Shown: one piece after another, positions 27,106 to 35,339 of the stretch
Layout of the letters: each line of letters begins with the position of its first letter
Position numbering within the stretch: position 1 is the first letter of the stretch
Origin: Cytophagales bacterium
Lineage (GTDB): Bacteria; Bacteroidota; Bacteroidia; Cytophagales; Cyclobacteriaceae
Reading direction: 5' to 3'
DNA length: 64,000 nt
NCBI GenBank assembly: GCA_022360015.1
Contig: JAKSDQ010000117.1
Location: forward strand, 37,902 to 101,901
Program-made: the position numbers and the translations under genes
The notes under the pieces: model-generated
What the model was told of the DNA's origin: nothing
Database searches by the model: none
What the model saw: the letters and a program-made list of their open reading frames with translations, nothing else

Positions 27106-27146
27106 TGTCCGGTAATAATACAAAAAATTGTCCGTTTATGATACAA
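27106..27146 (+). promoter_or_regulatory. Tandem 23-bp-period TGTCCG boxes (possible activator sites), copy 1
   Basis: TGTCCGGTAATAATACAA (27106) is followed 23 bp later by TGTCCGTTTATGATACAA (27129), separated by AAAAAT. The same pair with the same 23-bp period occurs at 28716. They lie ~90-130 bp upstream of the likely transcription start, where enhancer-binding proteins of sigma-54 usually sit. A remnant of an insertion-sequence end with repeated terminal boxes is the alternative. Confidence 0.5.
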
Positions 27147-27207
27147 TATATTGACTTTTCTTAAAATAAATATGTTATAAACATCTGATTTACAAAATTT
27201 TATGTTT

Positions 27208-27223
27208 TTGGCATACGAATTGA
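27208..27223 (+). promoter_or_regulatory. Sigma-54-like promoter element, copy 1
   Basis: TTGGCATACGAATTGA has the -24 GG (27210-27211) and, 10 bases later, GA (27222-27223) in place of the canonical -12 GC. It is conserved at the same place in the paralogue. The predicted start of transcription is near 27235, giving a ~55-nt leader. It also starts a TTGACT...AGTCAA inverted repeat. Confidence 0.4.
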
Positions 27224-27290
27224 CTATTTAGTACGCAAAAGTCAAAAACTCAAAATAAATATTTCAAAAAACAATGCAAATTAACAAGTC

Positions 27291-27668
27291 ATGAAAAAAT
27301 CAAAAAATATAACCGGAAAGTTAAAATTGATCACAGGAATCGCGATGGGTGCTTTAATAATGGTCTCAAGTCTGGCAAACGCTGAACCTAACCACAAAAC
27401 CAAAAAGGATGAAGCCACAGAGGCTAAAGTGGCAGCCCTTGAAGCCGAGGTGTTGGAACAGTTAGAAAAAGAAGAAGATGTACTGGCTGAATTCGACCAT
27501 CTTAGCTTACCCATGGTAAAAGTATTTGATGCCAACAACGAACTGATCTATGAGGCTGTTGTGGATGATATTGAAATGATCCAGGATAAAAAACTGCTAT
27601 CGTTCATACACCGAAGTGATTTACTGATGAACTTTGAAAATATCTCTTATTACCAATTAGGTTATTAA
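27291..27668 (+). CDS. Small exported protein of unknown function, paralogue A
   Basis: 125 aa with a signal peptide (ITGIAMGALIMVSSLANA). The mature part is acidic and helical first (KVAALEAEVLEQLEKEEDVL), then has a compact C-terminal motif MVKVFDANNELIYEAVVDD...KKLLSFIHRSDLLMNFENISYY. By hand count 65 of 125 ungapped positions match the protein at 28900. No known family is recognised. It is probably periplasmic or surface-exposed. It lies just ahead of an MtfA-like peptidase gene and is followed by its own terminator, so it is likely transcribed alone. Confidence 0.8.
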   Translation: MKKSKNITGKLKLITGIAMGALIMVSSLANAEPNHKTKKDEATEAKVAALEAEVLEQLEKEEDVLAEFDHLSLPMVKVFDANNELIYEAVVDDIEMIQDKKLLSFIHRSDLLMNFENISYYQLGY

Positions 27669-27703
27669 AAATAGCTCCCCTGAAAAGAAAAATTTGATGA
27701 GAG

Positions 27704-27730
27704 GGGAAGTCTGCTGGCTTCCCTTTTTTT
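27704..27730 (+). terminator. Intrinsic terminator of paralogue A
   Basis: GGGAAG (27704-27709) pairs with CTTCCC (27718-27723) around an 8-nt loop, followed by seven Ts. Paralogue B has an almost identical GGGAAGC/GCTTCC terminator. Confidence 0.85.
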
Positions 27731-27781
27731 CTCTCAACCCGGTTTATTTTTTTACCGCTTTCACATTATCCCCGGCTACTT

Positions 27782-27789
27782 TATCTTTG
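27782..27789 (+). promoter_or_regulatory. Bacteroidetes -7 box upstream of the peptidase gene
   Basis: TATCTTTG fits the TAnnTTTG consensus of the Bacteroidetes housekeeping sigma factor, 32 bp ahead of the TTG start. No good -33 TTTG is seen. Confidence 0.4.
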
Positions 27790-27821
27790 TGAAAAACCGG
27801 AATAATTAACCAATTACGCCT

Positions 27822-28655
27822 TTGAAAATTGCTGAAAGTTTAGACGGATTCTGGGTTATAGCAATCATGTTGCTATTTGCCATTGCCATAGTAATACAGT
27901 TCTATGGTATCATTCGGGAGGTTATTAATTATTTTTTCAAAGATCATATCAACCGGTATTTGTTAACCAGCCGGTTAAAACCTCATTACAAAGAAGTATT
28001 GATAGAAAAGTTTGGGTACTATCATCACTTAAATGATCAAGATAAGTCGATTTTTGAAAAAAGGGTTCAAAAATTCATAAATATCAAGGAATTCGTGCCG
28101 AGAGGTGGAATAAAGCATATTACCGTTGAAATGAAAGTTTTAATTGCGGCCTCGGCCATACAGCTTACTTTTGGCTATCCCAGCATATATTTTATGCATT
28201 TTCGTAAAATCATTTTGTATAAAACCGACTATTATTCCAACATCACACAAAAATATCATCAGGGTGAAGTAAACACCCGCGGCTTCATTATCTTATCATG
28301 GGTAAATTTTGTGAAAGGATATAATGAGGCCGACAGTGGGCGTAACCTCGGGCTTCATGAACTGGCACATGCCCTTAAGATCGAAAACGCTATCAGAAAT
28401 ACTGAGTATAATTTTATCGATGAAAACTCTTTGAAGTCTTTTTACAGGCTGGCAAAACATGAGATAGAAAAAATACGGTTGGAAGGATCTTCTTTTTTCA
28501 GGTCATATGCTGGCACAAATGTTCATGAATTTTTTGCCATTGTCGTTGAGAATTTTTTTGAAAGGCCTGAACAGTTTTACCGGTATGATCAGGAGTTGTA
28601 CCTCGTTACTACGCAATTGTTAAAGCAGGATCCGCTTTATCATGCCAGGCTTTGA
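27822..28655 (+). CDS. mtfA: MtfA-like zinc metallopeptidase (M90), membrane-anchored
   Basis: 277 aa from a TTG start. One N-terminal membrane helix (~11-38) is followed by a cytoplasmic domain. Zinc site: GLHELAHALK with H179, E180 and H183, and a distal HEFFAIVVENFFERP (E236) as third ligand, as in MtfA and the anthrax-lethal-factor-like fold. TVEMKVLIAASAIQLTFG is the typical M90 segment. E. coli MtfA binds the regulator Mlc. The target here is unknown. It is flanked on both sides by the paralogous small exported protein genes, each with its own promoter and terminator. Confidence 0.85.
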   Translation: MKIAESLDGFWVIAIMLLFAIAIVIQFYGIIREVINYFFKDHINRYLLTSRLKPHYKEVLIEKFGYYHHLNDQDKSIFEKRVQKFINIKEFVPRGGIKHITVEMKVLIAASAIQLTFGYPSIYFMHFRKIILYKTDYYSNITQKYHQGEVNTRGFIILSWVNFVKGYNEADSGRNLGLHELAHALKIENAIRNTEYNFIDENSLKSFYRLAKHEIEKIRLEGSSFFRSYAGTNVHEFFAIVVENFFERPEQFYRYDQELYLVTTQLLKQDPLYHARL

Positions 28656-28715
28656 GGGGTTTGTCGGCCACTGCCGGTAACCATGTTCATGCACTTAAAC
28701 AGGGAACAAAAAAAC

Positions 28716-28756
28716 TGTCCGGTAACGATACAAAAAATTGTCCGGTAATAGCACAA
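28716..28756 (+). promoter_or_regulatory. Tandem 23-bp-period TGTCCG boxes, copy 2
   Basis: TGTCCGGTAACGATACAA (28716) and TGTCCGGTAATAGCACAA (28739), joined by AAAAAT as in copy 1. The distance to the start codon is 184 bp against 185 bp in copy 1, although the sequence between the boxes and the promoter has diverged. That is what selection on spacing would produce. Confidence 0.5.
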
Positions 28757-28816
28757 CTTATTTACACATTTTTGCGTATTCCGTATTAACTATATGAATT
28801 TCGACATTTTAGGTTT

Positions 28817-28832
28817 TTGGCACAGGGATTGA
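28817..28832 (+). promoter_or_regulatory. Sigma-54-like promoter element, copy 2
   Basis: TTGGCACAGGGATTGA has the full TTGGCAC -24 box, five spacer bases, and TTGA in place of TTGC at -12. The predicted start of transcription is near 28843. The following leader (GTCAAAAACTCAAAATAAAT) is identical to that of copy 1. Confidence 0.42.
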
Positions 28833-28899
28833 CTATTAAATAAGCAGAAAGTCAAAAACTCAAAATAAATACTTCAAAAACAAGACAAACTATCAAGTC

Positions 28900-29277
28900 A
28901 TGAAAACACTATTTAATATAAACCGAAAATTAGCCTCGATTACAGGTATCGTGATGGGCGCTTTAGTAATGACCACAACTTTGGCAAACGCAGCAGCAGA
29001 CAGTACAATGATCGATGATAAAATCTTTGCAGCTAAAATAGCCGCACTGGAAGCTGAAGTTTTGGCAAAGATGAAAGACGAAGATAACTACCTGGCTGAA
29101 TTGAAAGCTTTCAACAAACCGATGATCAAAATTTTCAATGAAAACTATGAACTTATTTACGAAGGTATCGTAGATAATAAAGAGGCTATTGAAGACAAAC
29201 AACTACTCATATTAATCCACAAAAGTGATTTCTTAATGAGTTTTGAAAATACTTCTTATTATAAATTACACAATTAA
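28900..29277 (+). CDS. Small exported protein of unknown function, paralogue B
   Basis: 125 aa, the same length as paralogue A at 27291. The signal peptide is SITGIVMGALVMTTTLANA. The mature motif KIAALEAEVLAKM...PMIKIFNENYELIYEGIVD...LILIHKSDFLMSFENTSYY matches paralogue A throughout. The most conserved parts are the signal peptide, the ALEAEVL helix and the C-terminal strand-rich block. Function is unknown. It may be a stress- or nutrient-induced envelope protein if the sigma-54-like promoter is real. Confidence 0.8.
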   Translation: MKTLFNINRKLASITGIVMGALVMTTTLANAAADSTMIDDKIFAAKIAALEAEVLAKMKDEDNYLAELKAFNKPMIKIFNENYELIYEGIVDNKEAIEDKQLLILIHKSDFLMSFENTSYYKLHN

Positions 29278-29308
29278 AAATCTCTCTAGGAGAGTGGTTA
29301 AGAAAAAG

Positions 29309-29332
29309 GGAAGCCTACAAGCTTCCTTTTTT
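29309..29332 (+). terminator. Intrinsic terminator of paralogue B
   Basis: GGAAGC (29309-29314), six-base loop, GCTTCC (29321-29326), then six Ts. It is the counterpart of the terminator at 27704. Confidence 0.85.
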
Positions 29333-29435
29333 ATTTAAGTCCATTTTAATCAGATTCTATTATTATCGTGCGGATAGCTTCAAAATATTATTTATATTAA
29401 GTTATCACTCAAAAATGCTTATTTAACGCAAAGTT

Positions 29436-29933
29436 ATGCATCTCCTAATAAAGTGGATTCTACCTGTAACGCTGCTGGCAAGCATCTTAATCTCTTGCAG
29501 GAACGAAATAATCAGAACCAGCGATGAACCCAGGCAGGATCTCTCGCCCATGGAGGTAGTGGTGTCACAACTTATCGCTTTGCAAAGCAACGATCAGCCG
29601 GATCCGGATCACGGAATTATGGTGGCCTTTGCATTCGCTTCTCCAAAAAACAAAAACAACACAGGTCCCATAGCCAGATTTAAGACAATGTTGCACAGTG
29701 ATCCGTATGAACCCTTGCTGAATCATATCAATTACAAGGTTGCCGAACACTTTGTGCAAGGCAGCGAGGCACAGTTTTTTGTTGAAATAACCAGCCGGGA
29801 AAACGAGGTGATAAAATATATCTTCGACCTGTCACAGGTGAAAGAAGCTCCTTACACAGGTTTTTGGATGACTAAAGCTGTTATTCCCATTAAAAATCTT
29901 GGCAATCCCCAAAATAGCACTATTAACGTCTAG
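29436..29933 (+). CDS. DUF4864-like lipoprotein
   Basis: 165 aa. The leader ends ASILISC, with Cys21 as lipidation site. The body follows the DUF4864 pattern: SPMEVVVSQLIALQSND (paired helix), HGIMVAFAFASPKNKNNTGPIARFKTML, and closing strands YIFDLSQV...GFWMTKAVIP. These NTF2/SnoaL-like small proteins have no known activity. It lies 70 bp upstream of the sugar dehydrogenase gene, possibly with it. Confidence 0.7.
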   Translation: MHLLIKWILPVTLLASILISCRNEIIRTSDEPRQDLSPMEVVVSQLIALQSNDQPDPDHGIMVAFAFASPKNKNNTGPIARFKTMLHSDPYEPLLNHINYKVAEHFVQGSEAQFFVEITSRENEVIKYIFDLSQVKEAPYTGFWMTKAVIPIKNLGNPQNSTINV

Positions 29934-30002
29934 TATTTGTTGTATTAAAACAAACCTCAATAATACAGGCACAATGCTCGTTACTGTATAATAACTACAG
30001 GC

Positions 30003-31193
30003 ATGATTTTAAATAAGCAATTCATTATTCTCATATTTTTTCTGGCTCACGCAATTGCCTGCCAGGAAGACAACGAACCGGCAGATGTTGCCGATGTAAT
30101 TAACATGGAGGCCGTAACGGCTTTTCCGAATTTATCGTTTACAAAACCAGTGGACCTTCAAAGTGCACATGACGGCTCCGGAAGACTATTCGTGGTTGAA
30201 CAGGAAGGTATGGTCCGGTCTTTTATCAACAATCCGGAGGTTTCCGAAACTCAGCTATTTTTAGATATCAGTGACCGTGTAAATGACCGGGGCAGCGAGC
30301 AGGGGCTATTGGGATTGGCATTTCACCCTGATTTCGTAAATAATGGCTTCTTTTATGTCAATTATACGGCAGGCAGCCCTGACAGAACTGTTATTTCCAG
30401 ATTCAAGATAAACAGTGGCAACGCTGAGGAGGCAGATGAAAACAGTGAATTCGTGATTTTGACATTTAATCAGCCGTTTACTAACCATAATGGCGGACAA
30501 CTCGCTTTTGGTCCGGACGGATATCTTTACATTGCCACCGGCGATGGAGGCTCGGGTGGCGACCCTCTGAACAATGGTCAGGATCGCAGTACTTTGCATG
30601 GCAATATATTAAGAATAGATGTAAACCCGGGAGCCGGCAGATTAAACTATACGATACCTGCCGACAATCCTTTTGTCGGTAACAGCAGTAACTTTAGGGA
30701 GGAAATTTACGCTTACGGATTCAGAAATCCCTGGCGGATGAGTTTCGATCCCGAATCGGGCAGGCTCTGGACCGGGGATGTAGGGCAGAATGCTTTCGAG
30801 GAAATTGATCTGGTGGAAAAAGGTGGGAATTATGGCTGGAAAATCATGGAAGGCGGGCATTGCTTTCCCGAGGAGGAACCATGCCAGCGGGAAGGATTGA
30901 TTTTGCCAGTGTGGGATTATGCCCAGCAAGGAAATGGCCGCTCAGTCACCGGTGGATATGTTTACCGGGGATCGAATTTAACGGCGTTACAGGGGCTGTA
31001 TGTTTATGGGGATTTTGTCTCCGGGAGAATATGGGCTCTTGCAGGTGATAATCCGGAAAATGCAGTAAACACTTTGCTGGCAGATACCGATCTTGCCATA
31101 TCCTCCTTTGGTACCGATGAAAAAAATGAGCTGTTAATATGCGCATTTGACGGCAAAATCTACCAGTTAATAAATTCGCAGGGAGATGGATAA
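30003..31193 (+). CDS. PQQ-dependent aldose-sugar dehydrogenase-like lipoprotein
   Basis: 396 aa, lipoprotein leader (FFLAHAIACQE, Cys20). The six-bladed propeller of the glucose/sorbosone dehydrogenase family is seen in GLLGLAFHPDF, TNHNGGQLAFGPDGYLYI (catalytic His in NHNGG), LHGNILRIDVNPG, GFRNPWRMSFDPESG and GDVGQNAFEEIDLV. Soluble relatives oxidise aldoses with PQQ and calcium. No PQQ synthesis genes are seen here, and some relatives bind no cofactor. It converges with the glycosylase gene 3 bp downstream. Confidence 0.9.
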   Translation: MILNKQFIILIFFLAHAIACQEDNEPADVADVINMEAVTAFPNLSFTKPVDLQSAHDGSGRLFVVEQEGMVRSFINNPEVSETQLFLDISDRVNDRGSEQGLLGLAFHPDFVNNGFFYVNYTAGSPDRTVISRFKINSGNAEEADENSEFVILTFNQPFTNHNGGQLAFGPDGYLYIATGDGGSGGDPLNNGQDRSTLHGNILRIDVNPGAGRLNYTIPADNPFVGNSSNFREEIYAYGFRNPWRMSFDPESGRLWTGDVGQNAFEEIDLVEKGGNYGWKIMEGGHCFPEEEPCQREGLILPVWDYAQQGNGRSVTGGYVYRGSNLTALQGLYVYGDFVSGRIWALAGDNPENAVNTLLADTDLAISSFGTDEKNELLICAFDGKIYQLINSQGDG

Positions 31194-31195
31194 GA

Positions 31196-31861
31196 CTATT
31201 CAAGTTGGCTGGCATATTCCTGCAAAAAATCATCAATACGCCTGAGACGGTATTGCATGACCCATCTGGGATGAGGCAATTCAATTAATGAATCAAAAAG
31301 TTGAGTATACCCATTCAACTTTTGCATATATTGGAAATTTTTTCCCCGTCCCAGAATAAAAGCCTTTTTGCTGCTACAGCCAAAAGACAACTGTTTTTTT
31401 AAGTTATCAACCATAAAAGGCTCCCAGCCGTCCTGCAGCGCTCTGATATCATAATAATTCAGATTTTTGTGGTCCCTGGTAAATCCTAACGGTGATACAG
31501 AACTGAAATAAAACCGGCTGTAGAACTTTTCCGGACCTCCCATTCTGGCAATCAGTTCGTAAATAAATTTTGAAGACAGCTCCGGTTTCGGATCAAAGGA
31601 ATTATCGATCCCACAAACAGCCTTCAAACGAACAGGGTCAGTAAATGGAATGCCAGTCAGTCCCGCTCCGAATCTGCCGGGATTGATGCCTATTATCAGA
31701 TACCTTTCATAGTGGTCTCCATAATATTTTTCGTAAAAAAGACGCGTAACCCTTTTGACAGGTTCTTCTTTATAAGGATTTAAGACATTTACTCCTGACG
31801 GCACCTCGGGATGATCGCTGAGCTGGTCAAAAAACTGCAATACATTTTGCGCAAAAGTCAT
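31196..31861 (-). CDS. SMUG2-like uracil-DNA glycosylase family protein (DUF4918)
   Basis: 221 aa. The motif GINPGRFGAGLTGIPFTDP is the SMUG-type water-activating loop (GMNPGP..M.QTGIPFG-like), and LPHPRWVMQYRLR is the second, HP(S)P-type DNA-contacting loop. SSVSPLGFT is the strand between them. It should excise uracil or oxidised uracil from DNA in base-excision repair. Biochemical data exist for only a few SMUG2 proteins. It lies 51 bp downstream of pfkA. Confidence 0.82.
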   Translation of the reverse strand: MTFAQNVLQFFDQLSDHPEVPSGVNVLNPYKEEPVKRVTRLFYEKYYGDHYERYLIIGINPGRFGAGLTGIPFTDPVRLKAVCGIDNSFDPKPELSSKFIYELIARMGGPEKFYSRFYFSSVSPLGFTRDHKNLNYYDIRALQDGWEPFMVDNLKKQLSFGCSSKKAFILGRGKNFQYMQKLNGYTQLFDSLIELPHPRWVMQYRLRRIDDFLQEYASQLE

Positions 31862-31912
31862 TCCCTGATATTAACCAAATTTCCGGTAAAAAAAACCGCT
31901 GTTAAATAGCAT

Positions 31913-33013
31913 TTAATCCCCAAAAGAAATACCTACACCTCTGGCGGCCTTGATCAGGTAACTGTCCTTGTCTACAAAATTATAAGTACTGGTAGCTTCT
32001 TTTAGCGAAACCGTACAGATTTTATTTCCACGATAACATACCATATTGCCAAATTCACGATCCAAAACCATTTCAAAAGCCTTTACACCAAAAAGTGTCG
32101 CTAAAATCCTGTCAAACGCAATGGGCGTACCCCCTCTTTGCACATGACCCAGCACAGCCTCTCTGATTTCGGCTTGGCATCCGGCGTCCTTTAATTGCCT
32201 GGAAAGCAGGTAGGCCACCCCTCCAAGCCTTACATGCTCCTCGTGCTTGAGCTTGGCCTCTTTTTGAAATACTTCGCCACCTTTGGGTTTTGCACCTTCT
32301 GCAATGACAATGTTGGCAAAACCCTTGCCCTTTTTGTATCGCTTGTTGATATGGTTAACCACTTTATGAATATCATATGGAATTTCCGGGATCAAACACA
32401 GTTCTGCCCCTCCGGCTATGGCAGTATGCAACGCAATCCAGCCTGCATCCCTTCCCATTACTTCCATGATCATCACACGGTGGTGGCTTTCGGCGGTCGT
32501 GACCAGTTTGTCAAAACTATCGGTGGCTATTTGTACAGCCGTACGGAAACCAAAAGTAAAATCCGTAGCTGACAGGTCATTGTCAATTGTTTTAGGGACA
32601 CCAATGATGTTGACCCCTTTTTCATAAAGTGCCTGGGAGATAAGCTGGGAACCATCCCCGCCTATATTAATAACAGCCTCTATGCCGAGTTGCTTTAACC
32701 GCTCAACCAGCATATCTGTTTTATCAATGTTTTCCCAGGTTCCATCTTCCTTTTGTACCGGATAGGATAATGGATTGCCCTTATTGGTAGTTTTCAATAT
32801 AGTTCCACCCTTGATGTGGATTCCTGCCACTTTCTTGCTGGTAAGCCTCACAACATCGACAGGCTCCTTCATAACCCCGTTAAAGGCTTCAATACTTCCC
32901 AGCACCTCCCAATCCTTCTCTTTTTTGGCTCTTTTAAAAATGCCACGAATAACCGCATTAAGCCCTGGACAGTCACCCCCGCCGGTAAGGACCAGTACTT
33001 TCTTTTTATCCAT
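31913..33013 (-). CDS. pfkA: 6-phosphofructokinase with mixed ATP/PPi specificity residues
   Basis: 366 aa. VLTGGGDCPGLNAVIRG is the nucleotide/PPi P-loop, IGGDGS the 104-region, and VPKTIDNDL the catalytic loop. MEVMGRDAGWIALHTAIAGGAE follows, with LGHVQRGGTPIAFDRI further on. The residue equivalent to E. coli 104 is Gly (G121, ATP type). The one equivalent to 124 is Lys (K141, typical of PPi enzymes and of some ATP-dependent group III and plant/trypanosome enzymes). The phosphoryl donor is therefore probably ATP but not certain. It is a central glycolytic enzyme. Confidence 0.93.
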   Translation of the reverse strand: MDKKKVLVLTGGGDCPGLNAVIRGIFKRAKKEKDWEVLGSIEAFNGVMKEPVDVVRLTSKKVAGIHIKGGTILKTTNKGNPLSYPVQKEDGTWENIDKTDMLVERLKQLGIEAVINIGGDGSQLISQALYEKGVNIIGVPKTIDNDLSATDFTFGFRTAVQIATDSFDKLVTTAESHHRVMIMEVMGRDAGWIALHTAIAGGAELCLIPEIPYDIHKVVNHINKRYKKGKGFANIVIAEGAKPKGGEVFQKEAKLKHEEHVRLGGVAYLLSRQLKDAGCQAEIREAVLGHVQRGGTPIAFDRILATLFGVKAFEMVLDREFGNMVCYRGNKICTVSLKEATSTYNFVDKDSYLIKAARGVGISFGD

Positions 33014-33137
33014 AAATTTTCATGAAAAAATGATCAACATAGATAATTCAGGGCGAAAAATCACTTCATGTCCCTTTGTCTCTTATTTGTTAAATGTAAG
33101 ATTATTCTTGGATTAAACGTAATAATTTTAGGATTAA

Positions 33138-34326
33138 TTACAATCCTTTTTTTATCAATGGCAGTATTGATAAACAGCCTGCTACCGGTCCAACCGCCAG
33201 CCATATGAAGATGGATTTGTCATGAAACAAGGGGGCCATTTGCTTTAAAAACTGAAGGCTGACAATGGTAACGGCAAAACCGATGCTATTGACGATGGTA
33301 AGTGCTGTGCCTTTCATCTTCTGAGGGGCCGTACGGGCGACAACGGCTGAAAACTGCGGAGAATCAGTAACTACTGCCAACCCCCAAATAAGCAAAAAGA
33401 CCAGGAACAAAGTGCTGTTAAGATAAAACGCAAACGGGGACAACATACAACACACTCCGGAAATTAACAAAGCATAAAAAGCGACTTTGGAGCTGCTGAT
33501 GCTTAATGACAGCTTACCGCCTACCGTACAACCGACTCCCCCGATGGCAATAATCAGAAAGGACCAAAGGGAAATATCAAATGCAGCACTTTTATGATAG
33601 GTTCGATAAATGGTTAACATGATTGGTATGAACGCCCAAAAGCTATAAAGCTCCCACATATGTCCAAAGTAACCAAAAGCTGCGGAGCGAAAAGCTTTAT
33701 CTTTGAAAACCCTGAGGATGCCATTAAACTCAAAATGACTCATCGGTTTACGGAAGGGGCCATCGGGAACAAAAAAATAAATCAACGCTCCACCAAATGC
33801 CGCCAGGCCAGAGGTAGCAAAAATCAGGGTTTCCCAGGGCAGGTTCCTGGTGAGGTTTTTCAACAAATGGGGAAAAGCGGTCCCGATTACCAGCGCCCCA
33901 ACCAGAAGCCCCAACGCATTGCCAAGTCCTTTTTCGTACCAATCAGCAGATATTTTCATGCCTACGGGGTAAACGCCTGCTAAAAAAAAAACCGGTTAAA
34001 AACCTGAATGATATAAGACCAATAAAGCCATTTGCTATAAAATACACGCCCAGATTAGCGATGGCGCCCAGCAGGGTGGAATAAAAAAAGACTTTGGAGG
34101 GCGAATAACGGTCGGCCAGTGACAAAAAAGCAAAAACCAGGGTACCTGTAATAAACCCCAGTTGAACAGCAGAGGTCAAATCCTCCACAGCGCCATCTCC
34201 TAACGAAAATTCACTTTGCAAGTCCCCGGCAATAGCATTACCCGCAAACCAGAGTGAGGTTCCGGCAAATTGAGAAAAAACAATGACGGGCAGCACCCAG
34301 ACAGGGCGTAAGGGTTGGTTTTTCAA
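33138..34326 (-). pseudogene. MFS transporter split by a frameshift in a 10-A/T run
   Basis: Two frames make one ~400-aa transporter. 34326-33943 encodes helices 1-4 (SQFAGTSLWFAGNAIAGDL, GFITGTLVFAFLSLADR) and ends FRFLTGFFFSRRLPRR. The second frame begins MKISADWYEKGLGNALGLLVGAL. Removing one base of the A10 run at 33982-33991 joins them as TGFFLAGVYPVGMKISADW, a normal MFS helix 4-5 region. This is therefore either a +1 slippage in the genome, phase variation, or a sequencing error. All other parts look intact. The substrate is unknown. Confidence 0.85.
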
Positions 34327-34432
34327 ATAATTACGGATTTTTTGTTGTTAAAAATACAATCATTTTTCATTTTACTTTGTCTTTTTTTTATAATTATTAC
34401 CTTTATCTCATCAATAAACACCAGGCTAACCA

Positions 34433-35294
34433 TGATTAAAAATTTGCGTTGTTTTACCATCATATCGCTAGCTGTATGGCTCTTCTCCTGTGGCACCAAA
34501 AAAGGCGATTCGACCGTTAGAACTGAAGACACGGCTCCCGAAACTGTGAAGATCGACCCATCGATATAAAAGGTGAGGAAGTAACCTATGAGGCTGATGG
34601 AATTTCCATGAACGGATTTATGGCTTACGATGCCAATCGAGCCGGTCAGCGCCCCGGAATACTGGTGGTTCATGAATGGTGGGGGCATAATGATTACGCC
34701 AGAAAAAGGGCTGAAATGCTGGCCGAAATGGGTTATGTGGCATTGGCTGTCGATATGTACGGTGAGGGACTGCAGGCCGATCATCCCGAGGACGCTGGCA
34801 AATTTGCCAGCGCAGTATTCCAGAATATAGAAGGTGCAAAAGCCAGGTTTACTGAAGCAATGGACATCTTAAAAGCCAATCCTGCCACAGACACTACCAA
34901 AATGGCCGCCATTGGCTATTGCTTCGGAGGTGGTGTGGTTTTGCATATGGCAAGATTCGGTTTTCCTTTAAATGGTGTGGTGAGCTTTCACGGCAGTCTG
35001 GACACTGCAACTCCTGCACAATCAGGTGATATCAAAGCTGCCATTCTTGTCTGTCATGGCGCAGAAGACCCGTTTGTTTCACCCGAAAGCCTGGAAGGAT
35101 TCAAAAAAGAAATGGCTGACGCCAATGCTAACTTCACCTTGAAGGCTTATGAAGGAGCTACCCATTCCTTTACTAATCCGGGAGCAGATGCAATGGGACA
35201 AAAGTTCGACCTGCCATTGGCTTATAATGAGGCGGCAGACAAAGCATCCTGGGAAGATATGAAAACGTTTTTTAATGAGATATTTGCCAATTGA
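34433..35294 (+). pseudogene. Dienelactone hydrolase-family lipoprotein, frameshifted near its N-terminus
   Basis: A lipoprotein leader (MIKNLRCFTIISLAVWLFSC) opens at 34433, but its frame stops at 34569. The hydrolase body continues in another frame (IDIKGEEVTYEADGISMNGF...). Adding one C to the CCC run at 34557-34559 restores a continuous ~287-aa protein. The catalytic triad is present: Cys in IGYCFGGGV, Asp in HGAEDPFV, His in GATHSF. GILVVHEWWGHNDY is the conserved DLH strand. A sequencing deletion or a young pseudogene are both possible. An internal ATG at 34608 could give a truncated, non-exported form. Confidence 0.82.
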
Positions 35295-35339
35295 ATAGTT
35301 TCAGGTTAAAAGCATGGAACTAACCTCAGACGGTTAAGG

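Larger units (their letters stand above)
26913..27290. other. 378-bp intergenic region, upstream region of the small exported protein gene
   Basis: The first ~180 bp include a minus-strand open frame (stop at 26918) of about 60 codons with no recognisable family and no clear start. From 27106 to the start codon it matches the region upstream of the paralogue at 28900: tandem TGTCCG boxes, a sigma-54-like element and a conserved leader. Confidence 0.6.

Noticed and set aside
33100..33150. GGATTAA/TTAATCC repeats between the MFS gene and pfkA
   Set aside because: Arms are only five bases and overlap coding sequence; expected by chance in AT-rich DNA.
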